NCBI RefSeq assembly: GCF_009858335.1 | Contig: NZ_VMSE01000001.1 | Coordinates: forward strand, 1,426,001 to 1,490,000 | DNA from: Methylovorus glucosotrophus | GTDB taxonomy: Bacteria > Pseudomonadota > Gammaproteobacteria > Burkholderiales > Methylophilaceae | Direction of reading: 5' to 3' | DNA length: 64,000 bases | In this document: one piece after another, positions 30,346-39,882 of the stretch | Layout of the letters: the number at the start of each line of letters is the position of its first letter | Numbering within the stretch: position 1 is the first letter of the stretch | Notes under the pieces: generated by a model | Seen by the model: only the letters and a program-made list of their open reading frames with translations | What the model was told of the DNA's origin: nothing | Databases searched by the model: none | Program-made: the position numbers and the translations under genes

Positions 30346-30381
30346 AATAAAAAAGCCGACAGATATGAAAACTGCCGGCTT
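30346..30381 (-). terminator. Terminator of the pyruvate carboxylase operon
   Basis: On the minus strand a 10-bp stem (30381-30372 with 30362-30353) contains one G-U pair; on the plus strand the same position is an A-C mismatch, so the hairpin works in the minus direction. It is followed by a T run ending at about 30346. It lies between pycB and maf. Confidence 0.8.
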
Positions 30382-30400
30382 GTTAGGGATGACGCTGCGG

Positions 30401-32251
30401 TTACGCGGGCTGGATTTCCAGCAGAGACTCATCCGGAGTCACGCTATCACCCTTGACGACATGAACGGCAACGACGATGCCTGATTTTGGCGCCTGGATT
30501 TCATTTTCCATTTTCATCGCCTCAATCACCAACACGGCATCGCCGGCATTTACCTGGTCGCCCGCTTTAACCTTCACTTCCACAATGGTTCCCGGCATGG
30601 CGGTGGTCACACAACCGACATGGGATGGGCGAGGGCGGCCTGTGCTGTTGCTGGCATTGCTGGATGCTTTTTTACGGCCATTGCCATTCGTGTTGCCATC
30701 GCTGACTTCAATTTCACTGAGGGTTTCTACAACCACTTCCTCAGCCACCCCATCCACGGACACATAGAATGGGCGCTGATCTTCACCCGCATGACCACTG
30801 CCAGTGAGTTTGATATGGAAGGTTTCACCATGCAGCGTGACATTGAATTCATGCGGGGCATAGCGAGCGGCGGAGGTGGAAGCTGCTTCTTTGGTCAGTA
30901 GCGCTTCTGGTTTCAGTGTGCCTGCATTACGTTCCTGCAGGAAGGTTTTTGCCAAGTCAGGGAACATGGCGTAGGTCAGCACATCTTCCTCTGTCTTTGC
31001 CAATCCTTCGGATTCTGCGCGCAGTTTATCCATTTCTGCATCCAGCAGATCTGCTGGGCGGCAGGTAACGACCACGGCATCACCTACAGCAAGGTGTTTC
31101 ACATCGGTATTGACGGTGCTTGGTGCCTTGCCATACTGCCCCAGCAGGTAGTTTTTCACCTCGTTGGTGATGGATTTGTAACGGGCGCCGGTCATCACAT
31201 TCAGTACGGCCTGGGTTCCCACGATTTGCGAGGTAGGCGTAACCAACGGAGGGAAGCCCAAATCCTCACGCACACGTGGAATTTCTGCCAGTACTTCATC
31301 CATGCGGTCCAGAGCGCCTTGCTCTTTCAGCTGGTTGGACAAATTCGAAATCATGCCGCCTGGCACCTGATTCACCAGTACGCGGGTATCAACACCAGTG
31401 AAGGCGCTTTCAAACTGCCAGTACTTCTTGCGAACTTCACGGAAGTAGGCGGCAATTTCTTGCAGCTTGCCCAGATCAAGGCCGGTGTCGTACTCGGTAC
31501 CTTGCAATGCAGCCACAATACTTTCGGTGGTCGGCAGGCTTGCGCCTTCCGCAAAGGAGGAAATGGCACCGTCCACAATCGCGACGCCGTTATCCACTGC
31601 ACGCAGGATGGACATGCTGGCCAGACCGGAAGTGGCGTGGGCATGCAGGTGAATAGGCAAATTGGTGGCTGCACGCAATTCCTTGACCAGCTCGCCGGTG
31701 ATTTCAGGCGTCAGCAGACTGGCCATGTCCTTGATGGCGATGGTGTCACAGCCGAAGGAGGCCAACTCTTTGGCCAGCTCGACAAAATAAGGAATGCCAT
31801 GCACGGGACTGGTGGTGTAGCTGATAGTACCTTCGGCGTGCTTGCCGACTTTTTTCACGGCTTCGATAGAGGTGCGCAGATTGCGCAGATCATTCATCGC
31901 ATCAAATATGCGGAAAACATCCACGCCATTATCGGCGGACTTTTGCACGAATGCGCGTACCACATCGTCGGAATAATGACGGTAGCCAAGCAGATTCTGG
32001 CCGCGCAGCAGCATTTGGATGGGCGTCGATGGCAAGGCCTTGCGCAAACTCTTCAGACGCTCCCAAGGGTCTTCCTTCAGATAACGTACGCAAGCATCAA
32101 ATGTCGCGCCACCCCAGGCCTCCAATGACCAGTAACCAATGGCATCAAGCTGTGGGCAGATGGGCAGCATGTCTTCAGTGCGCATGCGCGTTGCGATCAA
32201 TGACTGGTGGCCATCGCGTAAAACTACATCAGTAACATATACTTTTGCCAT
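30401..32251 (-). CDS. pycB: Pyruvate carboxylase subunit B (carboxyltransferase plus biotin carrier)
   Basis: Moves the carboxyl group from biotin to pyruvate to make oxaloacetate. The 616-residue protein has an N-terminal HMGL-type TIM barrel ([33 protein letters not shown]), a conserved carboxylase domain, and a C-terminal biotinyl domain with EAMKMEN, biotinylated Lys580. Databases often call it oxaloacetate decarboxylase alpha, but no beta or gamma membrane subunits lie nearby. Paired with the biotin carboxylase at 32291 it fits a two-subunit (alpha4beta4) pyruvate carboxylase. Confidence 0.85.
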   Translation of the reverse strand: MAKVYVTDVVLRDGHQSLIATRMRTEDMLPICPQLDAIGYWSLEAWGGATFDACVRYLKEDPWERLKSLRKALPSTPIQMLLRGQNLLGYRHYSDDVVRAFVQKSADNGVDVFRIFDAMNDLRNLRTSIEAVKKVGKHAEGTISYTTSPVHGIPYFVELAKELASFGCDTIAIKDMASLLTPEITGELVKELRAATNLPIHLHAHATSGLASMSILRAVDNGVAIVDGAISSFAEGASLPTTESIVAALQGTEYDTGLDLGKLQEIAAYFREVRKKYWQFESAFTGVDTRVLVNQVPGGMISNLSNQLKEQGALDRMDEVLAEIPRVREDLGFPPLVTPTSQIVGTQAVLNVMTGARYKSITNEVKNYLLGQYGKAPSTVNTDVKHLAVGDAVVVTCRPADLLDAEMDKLRAESEGLAKTEEDVLTYAMFPDLAKTFLQERNAGTLKPEALLTKEAASTSAARYAPHEFNVTLHGETFHIKLTGSGHAGEDQRPFYVSVDGVAEEVVVETLSEIEVSDGNTNGNGRKKASSNASNSTGRPRPSHVGCVTTAMPGTIVEVKVKAGDQVNAGDAVLVIEAMKMENEIQAPKSGIVVAVHVVKGDSVTPDESLLEIQPA

Positions 32252-32290
32252 ATTCTTAACTTATCGCTTCACTATTAATACGGGTTCTAT

Positions 32291-33709
32291 TTAGATGCCT
32301 TCGTGCGCTGCTATGGCGGCTGAGATGGCGGCGGCGATCAATTCGCGCGGTAGTTTGGTTTCATAATTGATCAGCTCCGGATGGGATTCAACAAAGCTGG
32401 TATCAAACTTGCCACTGCGAAAATCAGGATGATTAAGAATTTCCTGATAGTAAGGAATCGTGGTCTTCACGCCGTAAACCACCATGTCGTTCAGCGACCG
32501 GCGACCACGCTCGATCACGCTTTCCCAGTTGAGTGCCCACACCGTTAACTTGGCGCACATGGAGTCGTAATAAGGCGGAATGACGTAACCACTGTACATT
32601 GCCGCATCCATACGGACACCTGGGCCGCCCGGGGCATAGTAACGCGTGATTTTGCCAAAGCTTGGCAAAAAGTCCTTCTTCGGATCTTCAGCGTTGATGC
32701 GAAACTCCATGGCAAACCCGCGGTAGTGCACATCTTCTTGCTTGTATTGAAGTTTAAGACCATCGGCAATGCGAATCTGTTCCTGCACGATATCAATACC
32801 AGTGATGGTTTCGGTAACCGTGTGCTCTACCTGCAGGCGGGTGTTCATTTCCATGAAATAAAAGCTGTTATCCGAGTCCAGCAAAAACTCCACGGTGCCA
32901 GCATTCTTGTAGCCCACGGCCTTGGCAGCCTTGACTGCCAATTTGCCAATGTATTCGCGTTGCGCATTGCTTAATTGCGGCGAGGGGGCAATTTCAATCA
33001 GTTTCTGGTTGCGGCGCTGAATGGAACAGTCGCGTTCGAACAGGTGAATCACGTTGCCATGGCTATCTGCCATGATCTGTACTTCAATATGTTTGGGATT
33101 AACCACGCACTTTTCGAGGAATACTTCGGGTTTGCCAAACGCTTTGCTGGCTTCCGAGATCACGCGGTCGTAGTTGCTGAGCAATTCTTTTTCATCATTA
33201 CAGCGGCGAATGCCACGTCCGCCGCCACCGTTGGTGGCTTTCAGCATGACGGGGTAGCCGATTTTGCGGGCAAGGGTGCGAGCTTCCTCGAGATCGGCCA
33301 GGTTGCCGTTACTGCCAGGCACACAGGGAATGCCGGCCTTGATCATGGCATTACGTGCCTGAATCTTGTCTCCCATCTGGCGAATGACCTTTGCATCCGG
33401 ACCAATGAATTTGATGCCTCGGCGGGCACATATTTCGGCTAATTCGGGATTTTCGGACAAAAAGCCGTAGCCGGGATGCAGGGCGTCGCAACCTGAAGCC
33501 ACGGCCAGGTTGACGATATTATGTGCATTCAAATAACCCACCACAGGGTCTGAGCCAATGTTATAGGCTTCGTCGGCTTTCTTTACATGTAATGCGTGGC
33601 GGTCGGCATCAGAGTAGATGGCGACTGACTTGATTCCCATTTCTGAACATGCGCGAACGATGCGGACAGCAATTTCACCGCGATTAGCTATAAGTATTTT
33701 TTTGATCAC
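32291..33709 (-). CDS. pycA: Biotin carboxylase subunit of pyruvate carboxylase
   Basis: Carboxylates biotin with ATP and bicarbonate. I choose GTG 33709 (472 residues, MIKKILIANRGEIAVR); a longer frame from 33745 would begin upstream of the likely transcript start. ATP-grasp motifs include KATNGGGGRGIRR, EKCVVNPKHIEVQ, ERDCSIQRRNQKLIE and FMEMNTRLQVEH. It is near-identical in plan to AccC, but linkage to pycB 39 bases downstream instead of accB points to pyruvate carboxylase. No fabric of fatty-acid carboxylase genes is seen here. Confidence 0.85.
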   Translation of the reverse strand: MIKKILIANRGEIAVRIVRACSEMGIKSVAIYSDADRHALHVKKADEAYNIGSDPVVGYLNAHNIVNLAVASGCDALHPGYGFLSENPELAEICARRGIKFIGPDAKVIRQMGDKIQARNAMIKAGIPCVPGSNGNLADLEEARTLARKIGYPVMLKATNGGGGRGIRRCNDEKELLSNYDRVISEASKAFGKPEVFLEKCVVNPKHIEVQIMADSHGNVIHLFERDCSIQRRNQKLIEIAPSPQLSNAQREYIGKLAVKAAKAVGYKNAGTVEFLLDSDNSFYFMEMNTRLQVEHTVTETITGIDIVQEQIRIADGLKLQYKQEDVHYRGFAMEFRINAEDPKKDFLPSFGKITRYYAPGGPGVRMDAAMYSGYVIPPYYDSMCAKLTVWALNWESVIERGRRSLNDMVVYGVKTTIPYYQEILNHPDFRSGKFDTSFVESHPELINYETKLPRELIAAAISAAIAAHEGI

Positions 33710-33726
33710 GCTTGAGACCTGATTTT

Positions 33727-33755
33727 TTGACACAGAAACATGCAAATTATATCAT
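33727..33755 (+). promoter_or_regulatory. Promoter of the yceD-rpmF-plsX-fab operon
   Basis: TTGACA at 33727-33732 is a perfect -35; after 17 bases follows TATCAT (33750-33755), one base from consensus. Predicted transcription starts around 33762, only two bases before the yceD start at 33764, so the message may be nearly leaderless. The -10 overlaps the -10 of the divergent pycA promoter. Confidence 0.6.
33746..33751 (-). promoter_or_regulatory. -10 box for the pycA-pycB operon
   Basis: TATAAT on the minus strand (33751 down to 33746) is a perfect -10 box. A -35 at 17 bases is weak (TGTGCA at about 33774-33769). Transcription would start near 33739, leaving about 30 bases of leader before GTG 33709. 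It overlaps the plus-strand promoter at 33727-33755. Confidence 0.5.
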
Positions 33756-33763
33756 GCGCCCCT

Positions 33764-34267
33764 ATGGCTGCACAGAACATCATCAATAGCATTGAGTTTG
33801 CGCGAAAAGCGCTTGAAATTCATGGTACAATTCCGGTTTCGCAATTTCCGCGCCTTCAGGATGCCTATGCATCAGCCGATGGCGCGCTGAATTGGCGCTT
33901 GCTGGGGAATGTTAACGACGGCAAACCAACACTGCAATTAAAGGTGTCCGGGGATCTGGGTTTAACATGTCAGCGTTGTCTGGAAGCCATGTCATACAAC
34001 ATCGACATTTCGACATTGTATTACCTGGTGCCCGATGAGGATGCTATTCCGTCAGAAGAAGAGGATCTCGATGACAGGGATTACCTGGTTGCTGAAACGC
34101 ATATGCAAGTGTCGGAATTGATAGAGGATGAGGTGTTGCTGGCGATGCCGCTGGCACCCAAGCACGAACAAGAGGATTGTGCCGTAAAGGGTGATCGTCT
34201 TGAGCTGGGAAAACCTAATCCATTTGCGGTGTTGCAGGGTTTGAAGTCCGGAAAGCACCGGGATTAA
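33764..34267 (+). CDS. yceD: YceD/DUF177 family protein, 23S rRNA accumulation
   Basis: The 167-residue product has the YceD signature LGLTCQRCLEAM and an acidic second half (IPSEEEDLDDRDYLV) and VAPKHEQEDC-like end with Cys residues near LELGKPNPFAVLQGLK, the family's C-terminal pattern. YceD homologues are linked to 23S rRNA processing; mechanism is unknown. I choose ATG 33764 because the promoter upstream places the transcript start at about that base; an ATG at 33740 would lie before it. It precedes rpmF by 20 bases. Confidence 0.85.
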   Translation: MAAQNIINSIEFARKALEIHGTIPVSQFPRLQDAYASADGALNWRLLGNVNDGKPTLQLKVSGDLGLTCQRCLEAMSYNIDISTLYYLVPDEDAIPSEEEDLDDRDYLVAETHMQVSELIEDEVLLAMPLAPKHEQEDCAVKGDRLELGKPNPFAVLQGLKSGKHRD

Positions 34268-34287
34268 TTAGTTAACAGGAGTAGATC

Positions 34288-34467
34288 ATGGCAGTTCAAC
34301 AAAACAAGAAGTCCCCATCGAAGCGCGGCATGCACCGTTCGCACGATTTTCTGACTAACCCACCATTGGCTGTTGAGCCAACCACAGGTGAAACTCACCT
34401 GCGTCACCACGTAAGCCCTAGCGGTTACTACCGTGGTCGTAAGGTTCTGCCTGCCAAGGGCGAGTAA
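34288..34467 (+). CDS. rpmF: 50S ribosomal protein L32
   Basis: This 59-residue gene starts [18 protein letters not shown] at ATG 34288 and ends at TAA 34465-34467, after a CAGGAG ribosome site (34277-34282). The basic N-terminus, HDFL segment, [13 protein letters not shown] and KGE tail are diagnostic. Some L32 proteins carry a zinc CxxC; this one has no Cys at all, so it is the zinc-free type. It lies between yceD and plsX, as in most proteobacteria. Confidence 0.97.
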   Translation: MAVQQNKKSPSKRGMHRSHDFLTNPPLAVEPTTGETHLRHHVSPSGYYRGRKVLPAKGE

Positions 34468-34484
34468 GTTAGTATCAAACAGAT

Positions 34485-34520
34485 GCGCCGGTTCTGATAA
34501 AGAATCGGCGCTTTGTTTTT
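34485..34520 (+). terminator. Terminator or attenuator between rpmF and plsX
   Basis: An 11-bp stem pairs GCGCCGGTTCT (34485-34495) with AGAATCGGCGC (34501-34511), one G-U pair, 5-nt loop, followed by TTTGTTTTT. It is strong enough to stop many transcripts, so plsX and the fab genes probably get a fraction of rpmF transcription. Confidence 0.8.
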
Positions 34521-34540
34521 ATATAAAAGCCAATTAGTAC

Positions 34541-35599
34541 ATGGATATCACAGTTGCTGTGGATGCCATGGGCGGCGACCACGGCCCTCATGTCACCGTT
34601 CCTGCTGCGCTGCAAGCGTTAAAGCAGGATGCTGAAATCAATATCGTTCTGGTTGGATTAGCCGAGGTTATCGAGGCTGAGCTGGCTGCGCATCATGCAA
34701 AGGTCGGCCCCCGCTTGCGCATTCATCATGCAAGCGAGGTCGTCACCATGGACGAATCCCCGCAAAGCGCGCTGAAGAATAAAAAAGATTCTTCAATGCG
34801 TGTTGCCATCAATCTGGTCAAGAGTGGAGAAGCCCACGCCTGCGTTAGCGCTGGCAATACGGGAGCGCTAATGGCGACCGCCCGTTTTGTGCTGAAAACC
34901 TTGCCGGGTATCGATCGCCCAGCCATTGCTGCCACCTTGCCGAGTCGCAAGGGCCTTACCTATATGCTGGATCTTGGCGCCAACGCTGACTGCACGCCAG
35001 AGCATCTGCTGCAGTTTGCTATTATGGGTGCCATGCTGGTGTCATGTGTCGAGCACAAGGAAAGACCCACGGTGGGCCTGCTAAATATCGGCTCCGAGGA
35101 TATCAAGGGCAATGAAGTGGTCAAACAGGCTGGAGAGTTGCTGCGGGCGAGTCATTTGAATTTTTACGGCAACATTGAAGGCAATGACATCTACAAGGGC
35201 ACGACAGATCTGGTGGTGTGTGATGGCTTTGTCGGCAACGTTGCCCTGAAAACCTCGGAAGGCCTGGCTCAGATGATGGGTAGTTTTCTTGGGCAGGAAT
35301 TCAAGCGCAACTGGCTGACCAAGATCATGGCCCTGGCTGCCATGCCGGTTCTGAAGGCATTCCGCAAGCGGCTGGATCATCGTCGCTATAATGGCGCCAG
35401 TTTCCTGGGCCTGCGCGGCATTGTGGTGAAGAGCCACGGTGGTGCGGACACGTTTGCCTTTCTGCATGCCATCAATGTGGCAAGTGAAGAATCCCGTAGT
35501 GGCGTATTGAAGCGCATTACAGAACAGCTGGAAATAGAACATATCAAGCCAGCACCAGCGTCGCAGCTACCCGCTGAGACTACGAAAGAATTAGCATGA
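34541..35599 (+). CDS. plsX: Phosphate acyltransferase PlsX
   Basis: Makes acyl-phosphate from acyl-ACP for phospholipid synthesis. The 352-residue protein begins [16 protein letters not shown], the family hallmark, and has [26 protein letters not shown] and [16 protein letters not shown]. The stop overlaps the fabH start by four bases. Its link to rpmF and fabH is widely conserved. Confidence 0.96.
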   Translation: MDITVAVDAMGGDHGPHVTVPAALQALKQDAEINIVLVGLAEVIEAELAAHHAKVGPRLRIHHASEVVTMDESPQSALKNKKDSSMRVAINLVKSGEAHACVSAGNTGALMATARFVLKTLPGIDRPAIAATLPSRKGLTYMLDLGANADCTPEHLLQFAIMGAMLVSCVEHKERPTVGLLNIGSEDIKGNEVVKQAGELLRASHLNFYGNIEGNDIYKGTTDLVVCDGFVGNVALKTSEGLAQMMGSFLGQEFKRNWLTKIMALAAMPVLKAFRKRLDHRRYNGASFLGLRGIVVKSHGGADTFAFLHAINVASEESRSGVLKRITEQLEIEHIKPAPASQLPAETTKELA

Positions 35600-36549
35600 C
35601 ATATTCCCGTATCGCCGGAACTGGCAGTTATCTGCCCGAGCGCATACTGACCAATGCAGAACTTGAACGCATGGTCGACACCAGTGATGAGTGGATCGTG
35701 ACTCGCACTGGCATTCGCGAGCGCCACATTGCTGCTGAAGGCCAGTTTACCAGTGACCTGGCTTACGAAGCCGCATTGCGTGCCATCGAAGCTGCCGGTA
35801 TTACCCATGAAGAAATCGATCTGGTGATTGTGGCAACCACCACACCGGATCGTGTGTTCCCGAGCACAGCCTGTCTGGTGCAGGCTCGCCTTGGGCTCGG
35901 TCCTTGTCCGGCATTTGATATTCAAGCCGTTTGTAGCGGGTTTGTGTATGCCTTGGCGACTGCAGATAACTTCATCAAGTCCGGTGCCGCAAAAACCGCA
36001 TTGGTGATTGGTGCAGAAACCATGTCGCGTATTACCGACTGGACTGATCGCAGCAACTGCATTTTGTGGGGTGATGGCGCGGGCGCCGTTATTCTGCGTG
36101 CTTCTGAAGAGATGGGTATTTTGTCCACGCATTTGCATGCGGATGGCCAATATGCCCGATTGCTCAATGTGCCGACCGGTGTTTCCCAAAAAGAAGGCAG
36201 CAAGACTATCCATATGGAAGGCAACGCTGTTTTCAAGGTGGCGGTCAATACGCTCGACGCTATCGTGGATGAAACATTGGAAGCCAATGGCCTGCAAAAG
36301 TCCGATGTGGATTGGCTAGTGCCTCATCAAGCAAATATCCGTATTCTCCAGTCCACCGCCAAGAAACTTGGCATGGGCATGGAAAAAGTCGTTGTTACCG
36401 TGGATCGCCATGGCAATACATCGGCAGCTTCTATTCCGCTGGCGCTGGATGTTGCTGTGCGCGATGGCCGTATCAAGCGCGGCGAAACCCTCCTGATGGA
36501 AGCCTTTGGTGGTGGATTCACCTGGGGCTCGGTACTAGTGAAGTTCTAA
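35596..36549 (+). CDS. fabH: 3-oxoacyl-ACP synthase III FabH
   Basis: Starts fatty acid synthesis by joining acetyl-CoA to malonyl-ACP. 317 residues with the catalytic triad in order: Cys113 in AVCSGF, His in [11 protein letters not shown], and Asn in [13 protein letters not shown]-terminal [14 protein letters not shown] is conserved. The start ATG overlaps the plsX stop, indicating coupling. Confidence 0.97.
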   Translation: MTYSRIAGTGSYLPERILTNAELERMVDTSDEWIVTRTGIRERHIAAEGQFTSDLAYEAALRAIEAAGITHEEIDLVIVATTTPDRVFPSTACLVQARLGLGPCPAFDIQAVCSGFVYALATADNFIKSGAAKTALVIGAETMSRITDWTDRSNCILWGDGAGAVILRASEEMGILSTHLHADGQYARLLNVPTGVSQKEGSKTIHMEGNAVFKVAVNTLDAIVDETLEANGLQKSDVDWLVPHQANIRILQSTAKKLGMGMEKVVVTVDRHGNTSAASIPLALDVAVRDGRIKRGETLLMEAFGGGFTWGSVLVKF

Positions 36550-36571
36550 AAGACAACTCATAGAGATTGAC

Positions 36572-37501
36572 ATGACATTTGCATTTTTCTTCCCCGGACA
36601 GGGCTCTCAATCCGTCGGCATGATGCAGGGCTTTGATGGTCTGCCTGTGATCCGCGATACCTTTGTCGAAGCTTCCGATATTCTCGGTGAGGATTTCTGG
36701 AAAATGGCGACCGAGCCAAATGACTTGCTGAACCAGACAGCCCATACGCAACCCTTGATGCTGACGGCCGGGGTCGCGACATGGCGTGCCTGGCAGGCTC
36801 AGCATGGCGAAGCGCCTGCCATCATGGCAGGGCATAGTCTCGGCGAATATACAGCTCTGGTGGCTGCAGGTGCACTCAGCTTTGATGCGGCATTGCCATT
36901 GGTACGCTACCGCGCAGAGGTGATGCAAAAAGCAGTTGCCGAAGGCGTAGGTGCCATGGCCGCCGTATTGGGCCTAAGCGATGAAGACGTGCGTGCGGCT
37001 TGTGCTGAAGCGGCTCAAGGCCAGGTTGTTGAAGCGGTTAATCTTAACTCCCCAGGTCAGGTGGTAATCGCAGGCCATCGGGAGGCCGTGGAGCGCGCGA
37101 TGGAAGCAGCCAAAGGCAAGGGTGCCAAACGCGCCATTCTGCTGCCGGTCAGTGTGCCATCTCATTGCGCCCTGATGCAGCCCGCCGCCGCTGAGCTGAA
37201 GAATTACCTGCAAGATGTCACCATCAGCCCATCCCGTATTCCTGTGATTCACAATGCAGATGTTGAGTCGCATGATGATGCAGCGAAAATCAAGGACGCC
37301 CTTGTTCGTCAGCTATACAGCCCGGTTCGCTGGGTAGAAACTGTCCAGAAGATCAGCCAGCAAGGCATTGCACAAAGTGCCGAGTGTGGGCCAGGCAAGG
37401 TGCTGGCGGGGCTCGCCAAGCGCATTGTTCCTGAGTTGGCATGTGTTGCATTGATCAGCCAGGCTGCGATTGACGAAGCTCAATCTCAATTCAAATCATA
37501 A
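36572..37501 (+). CDS. fabD: Malonyl-CoA:ACP transacylase FabD
   Basis: Loads malonyl groups onto ACP. The 309-residue protein starts with FFPGQGSQSVGM, has the nucleophile-elbow GHSLGEYTAL containing catalytic Ser near residue 92, the conserved arginine region VRYRAEVMQKAV and the His in PVSVPSHCALM. Standard position between fabH and fabG. Confidence 0.97.
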   Translation: MTFAFFFPGQGSQSVGMMQGFDGLPVIRDTFVEASDILGEDFWKMATEPNDLLNQTAHTQPLMLTAGVATWRAWQAQHGEAPAIMAGHSLGEYTALVAAGALSFDAALPLVRYRAEVMQKAVAEGVGAMAAVLGLSDEDVRAACAEAAQGQVVEAVNLNSPGQVVIAGHREAVERAMEAAKGKGAKRAILLPVSVPSHCALMQPAAAELKNYLQDVTISPSRIPVIHNADVESHDDAAKIKDALVRQLYSPVRWVETVQKISQQGIAQSAECGPGKVLAGLAKRIVPELACVALISQAAIDEAQSQFKS

Positions 37502-37519
37502 TTTATTCAGGAGTCGCAG

Positions 37520-38260
37520 ATGCTTCAGAATCAAATCGCGCTGGTCACTGGCGCTAGCCGTGGTATCGGTGCAGCCATTGCCCAGGCATTAGGCCGCAAT
37601 GGAGCGGTTGTTATCGGCACCGCTACCAGTGAAGCCGGCGCTGAGCAAATCACCAAGGCACTGCAAGCGGCTGGTATTAAAGGGCAGGGGTTGGCACTGG
37701 ATGTCAATAACACCGAGCAGATTGATGCCGTGATTGACCAGATTGCCAAGACTTATGGCGATATTGGCATTCTTGTGAATAACGCAGGCATTACCCGCGA
37801 TACCTTGTTGATGCGCATGAAGGAAGATGACTGGGACGCTGTCATCTCCACCAATCTTTCTTCGGTATATCGCCTCTCGCAAGCGGTAATGCGCCCCATG
37901 ATGAAGGCTCGTCAAGGCCGCATTATCAGTATTTCATCTATCGTGGGACACACCGGCAATGCCGGCCAGGCAAACTATGCCGCCGCCAAAGCTGGCGTCA
38001 GTGGTTTTACCAAGTCACTGGCTGCCGAGCTCGGCAGTCGTGGTGTTACCGTCAATTGTGTGGCTCCAGGCTTCATTGATACCGACATGACACGTGAACT
38101 CCCCGAAAAAGTGCGGGATGATCTGCTTGGCAGGATTCCCCTGGGCAAGCTGGGTCATGTGGATGATATTGCAGCGGCCGTCGTGTTTTTAGCTTCTCCA
38201 TCAGCGGCTTATATTACGGGCGAAACCTTGCACGTAAATGGCGGCATGTACATGGCGTGA
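37520..38260 (+). CDS. fabG: 3-oxoacyl-ACP reductase FabG
   Basis: NADPH-dependent ketoreductase of fatty acid synthesis. 246 residues, SDR fold with TGASRGIG near 9-16, NNAGITRD, the serine region SISSIVGHTGN, catalytic YAAAK, and the C-terminal ITGETLHVNGGMYM end typical of FabG. AGGAG precedes the ATG at 37520. Confidence 0.97.
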   Translation: MLQNQIALVTGASRGIGAAIAQALGRNGAVVIGTATSEAGAEQITKALQAAGIKGQGLALDVNNTEQIDAVIDQIAKTYGDIGILVNNAGITRDTLLMRMKEDDWDAVISTNLSSVYRLSQAVMRPMMKARQGRIISISSIVGHTGNAGQANYAAAKAGVSGFTKSLAAELGSRGVTVNCVAPGFIDTDMTRELPEKVRDDLLGRIPLGKLGHVDDIAAAVVFLASPSAAYITGETLHVNGGMYMA

Positions 38261-38289
38261 TCGCCAGGTTTTTAGTATCAAGCAGTTTT

Positions 38290-38317
38290 TTGAATTCCTC
38301 GGGACTTTTGCTAGAAT
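38290..38317 (+). promoter_or_regulatory. Promoter for acpP
   Basis: TTGAAT at 38290-38295 and TAGAAT at 38312-38317 are spaced by 16 bases. Predicted start is near 38324, giving a leader of about 39 bases to acpP. A private promoter would raise acyl carrier protein above the other fab products. Confidence 0.6.
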
Positions 38318-38362
38318 AGCCCGAGCTTTTGTAAGCAACATAAACTTGAAAGGGGTATTTAG

Positions 38363-38599
38363 ATGTCTGACATCGAACAACGCGTTAAAAAGATCGTTTC
38401 TGAGCAATTGGGTGCAAATGAAGCTGATGTAAAGAATGAGTCTTCCTTTGTAGATGACCTGGGTGCTGATTCGCTCGACACCGTTGAACTCGTGATGGCA
38501 CTTGAAGAAGAATTTGATTGTGAAATTCCTGATGAAGAAGCAGAGAAGATCACAACCGTTCAGCAAGCGATTGACTACGTCAGCGCCAACCTCAAGTAA
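38363..38599 (+). CDS. acpP: Acyl carrier protein
   Basis: The 78-residue acidic, helical protein carries intermediates on a 4'-phosphopantetheine arm. The attachment site is Ser37 in [10 protein letters not shown]. Length, charge and the conserved [11 protein letters not shown] context are standard. AAAGGGG precedes the ATG. It lies between fabG and fabF as usual. Confidence 0.98.
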   Translation: MSDIEQRVKKIVSEQLGANEADVKNESSFVDDLGADSLDTVELVMALEEEFDCEIPDEEAEKITTVQQAIDYVSANLK

Positions 38600-38634
38600 T
38601 TTCCCCCATCCATTCTTAAATTCTGGAGTTGCTT

Positions 38635-39882
38635 TTGTCCAAGCACAATCTGCAGAAGCGCAGAGTTGTCGTGACTGGCCTGGGCGTCGTATCACCGGTT
38701 GGTGTCGGTGTTCAGGCGTCCTGGTCTGATCTACTGGCCGGGAAATCCGGCATCACCAGAATCACCAAGTTCGATCCTAGTCCCTTCGCCTCGCAAATTG
38801 CGGGCGAAGTGAAGGGTTTCGACGTCTCCCAGTTCTTGCCTGCCAAAGAAGCGCGTCGTATGGATACCTTTATCCAGTACGGCATGGCAGCAGGTATTGA
38901 GGCGGTGCGTGATTCGGGTATTGAAGTGACTGAGGAAAATGCCGAGCGTATCGGCGTTTCCATCGGTTCCGGTATCGGCGGCTTGCAGCTTATTGAAGAG
39001 ACGGATGAGACGTTTCACACATCCGGTCCAAGAAAAATTTCGCCGTTCTTTATTCCCGGCACCATTATCAACATGATTTCCGGCAATCTTTCCATTATGT
39101 ACGGCTTTAAGGGCCCGAACGTGGCGATTGTCACCGCCTGTACCACAGGCACGCACTCTATCGGTGATGCTGCCCGCATGATCGAATACGGCGATGCGGA
39201 TGTCATGATTGCCGGTGGCGCAGAAGCGGCCATCACGCAACTGGGCGTGGGTGGTTTTGCCGCTGCCCGTGCATTGTCCACGCGCAATGATGACCCTGCG
39301 ACGGCTAGCCGCCCATGGGATCGTGATCGTGATGGCTTCGTGATTGGTGAAGGCGCTGGTGTCATGGTGCTGGAAGAGTACGAATCTGCCAAGAAACGTG
39401 GCGCCAAGATCTATGCCGAGTTGGTAGGCTACGGAATGAGCGCCGATGCTTATCACATGACCGCGCCTAATATGGATGGTCCACGTCGTTCTATGCGTAA
39501 TGCATTGAATAACGCTGGCGTAAATCCGGATCAGCTGCAGTTCATCAATGCACACGGCACTTCCACTCCGCTGGGTGATACCAATGAAACCAATGCGATC
39601 AAGGCGGCATTTGGTGACCATGCAAAGAATCTGGTGGTGAACTCCACCAAGTCGATGACGGGTCACTTGCTGGGTGGTGCGGGTGGTCTGGAGTCGGTAT
39701 TTACGGTTCTTTCCATTCATCATCAGGTATCGCCTCCCACCATCAACATTTTCAATCAGGATCCTGAGTGTGATCTGGATTATTGCGCCAATGAGGCGCG
39801 TGATCTGAAGATTGATGTGGCGCTGAAAAACAACTTCGGCTTTGGTGGTACCAACGGTTCCCTGGTGTTCGCCAAAATCTGA
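38635..39882 (+). CDS. fabF: 3-oxoacyl-ACP synthase II FabF
   Basis: Elongating condensing enzyme. I choose TTG 38635 because TGGAG at 38624-38628 lies six bases upstream; an in-frame TTG at 38629 abuts that site. The 415-residue product has Cys169 in [10 protein letters not shown], His in [11 protein letters not shown] and His in GHLLGGAGG, making the CHH triad of elongating enzymes. It ends the fatty-acid operon at the hairpin 39910-39946. Confidence 0.97.
   Translation: MSKHNLQKRRVVVTGLGVVSPVGVGVQASWSDLLAGKSGITRITKFDPSPFASQIAGEVKGFDVSQFLPAKEARRMDTFIQYGMAAGIEAVRDSGIEVTEENAERIGVSIGSGIGGLQLIEETDETFHTSGPRKISPFFIPGTIINMISGNLSIMYGFKGPNVAIVTACTTGTHSIGDAARMIEYGDADVMIAGGAEAAITQLGVGGFAAARALSTRNDDPATASRPWDRDRDGFVIGEGAGVMVLEEYESAKKRGAKIYAELVGYGMSADAYHMTAPNMDGPRRSMRNALNNAGVNPDQLQFINAHGTSTPLGDTNETNAIKAAFGDHAKNLVVNSTKSMTGHLLGGAGGLESVFTVLSIHHQVSPPTINIFNQDPECDLDYCANEARDLKIDVALKNNFGFGGTNGSLVFAKI

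Noticed and set aside
30401-33709. Sodium-pumping oxaloacetate decarboxylase operon
   Set aside because: The beta and gamma membrane subunits are absent, and a biotin carboxylase is linked instead.
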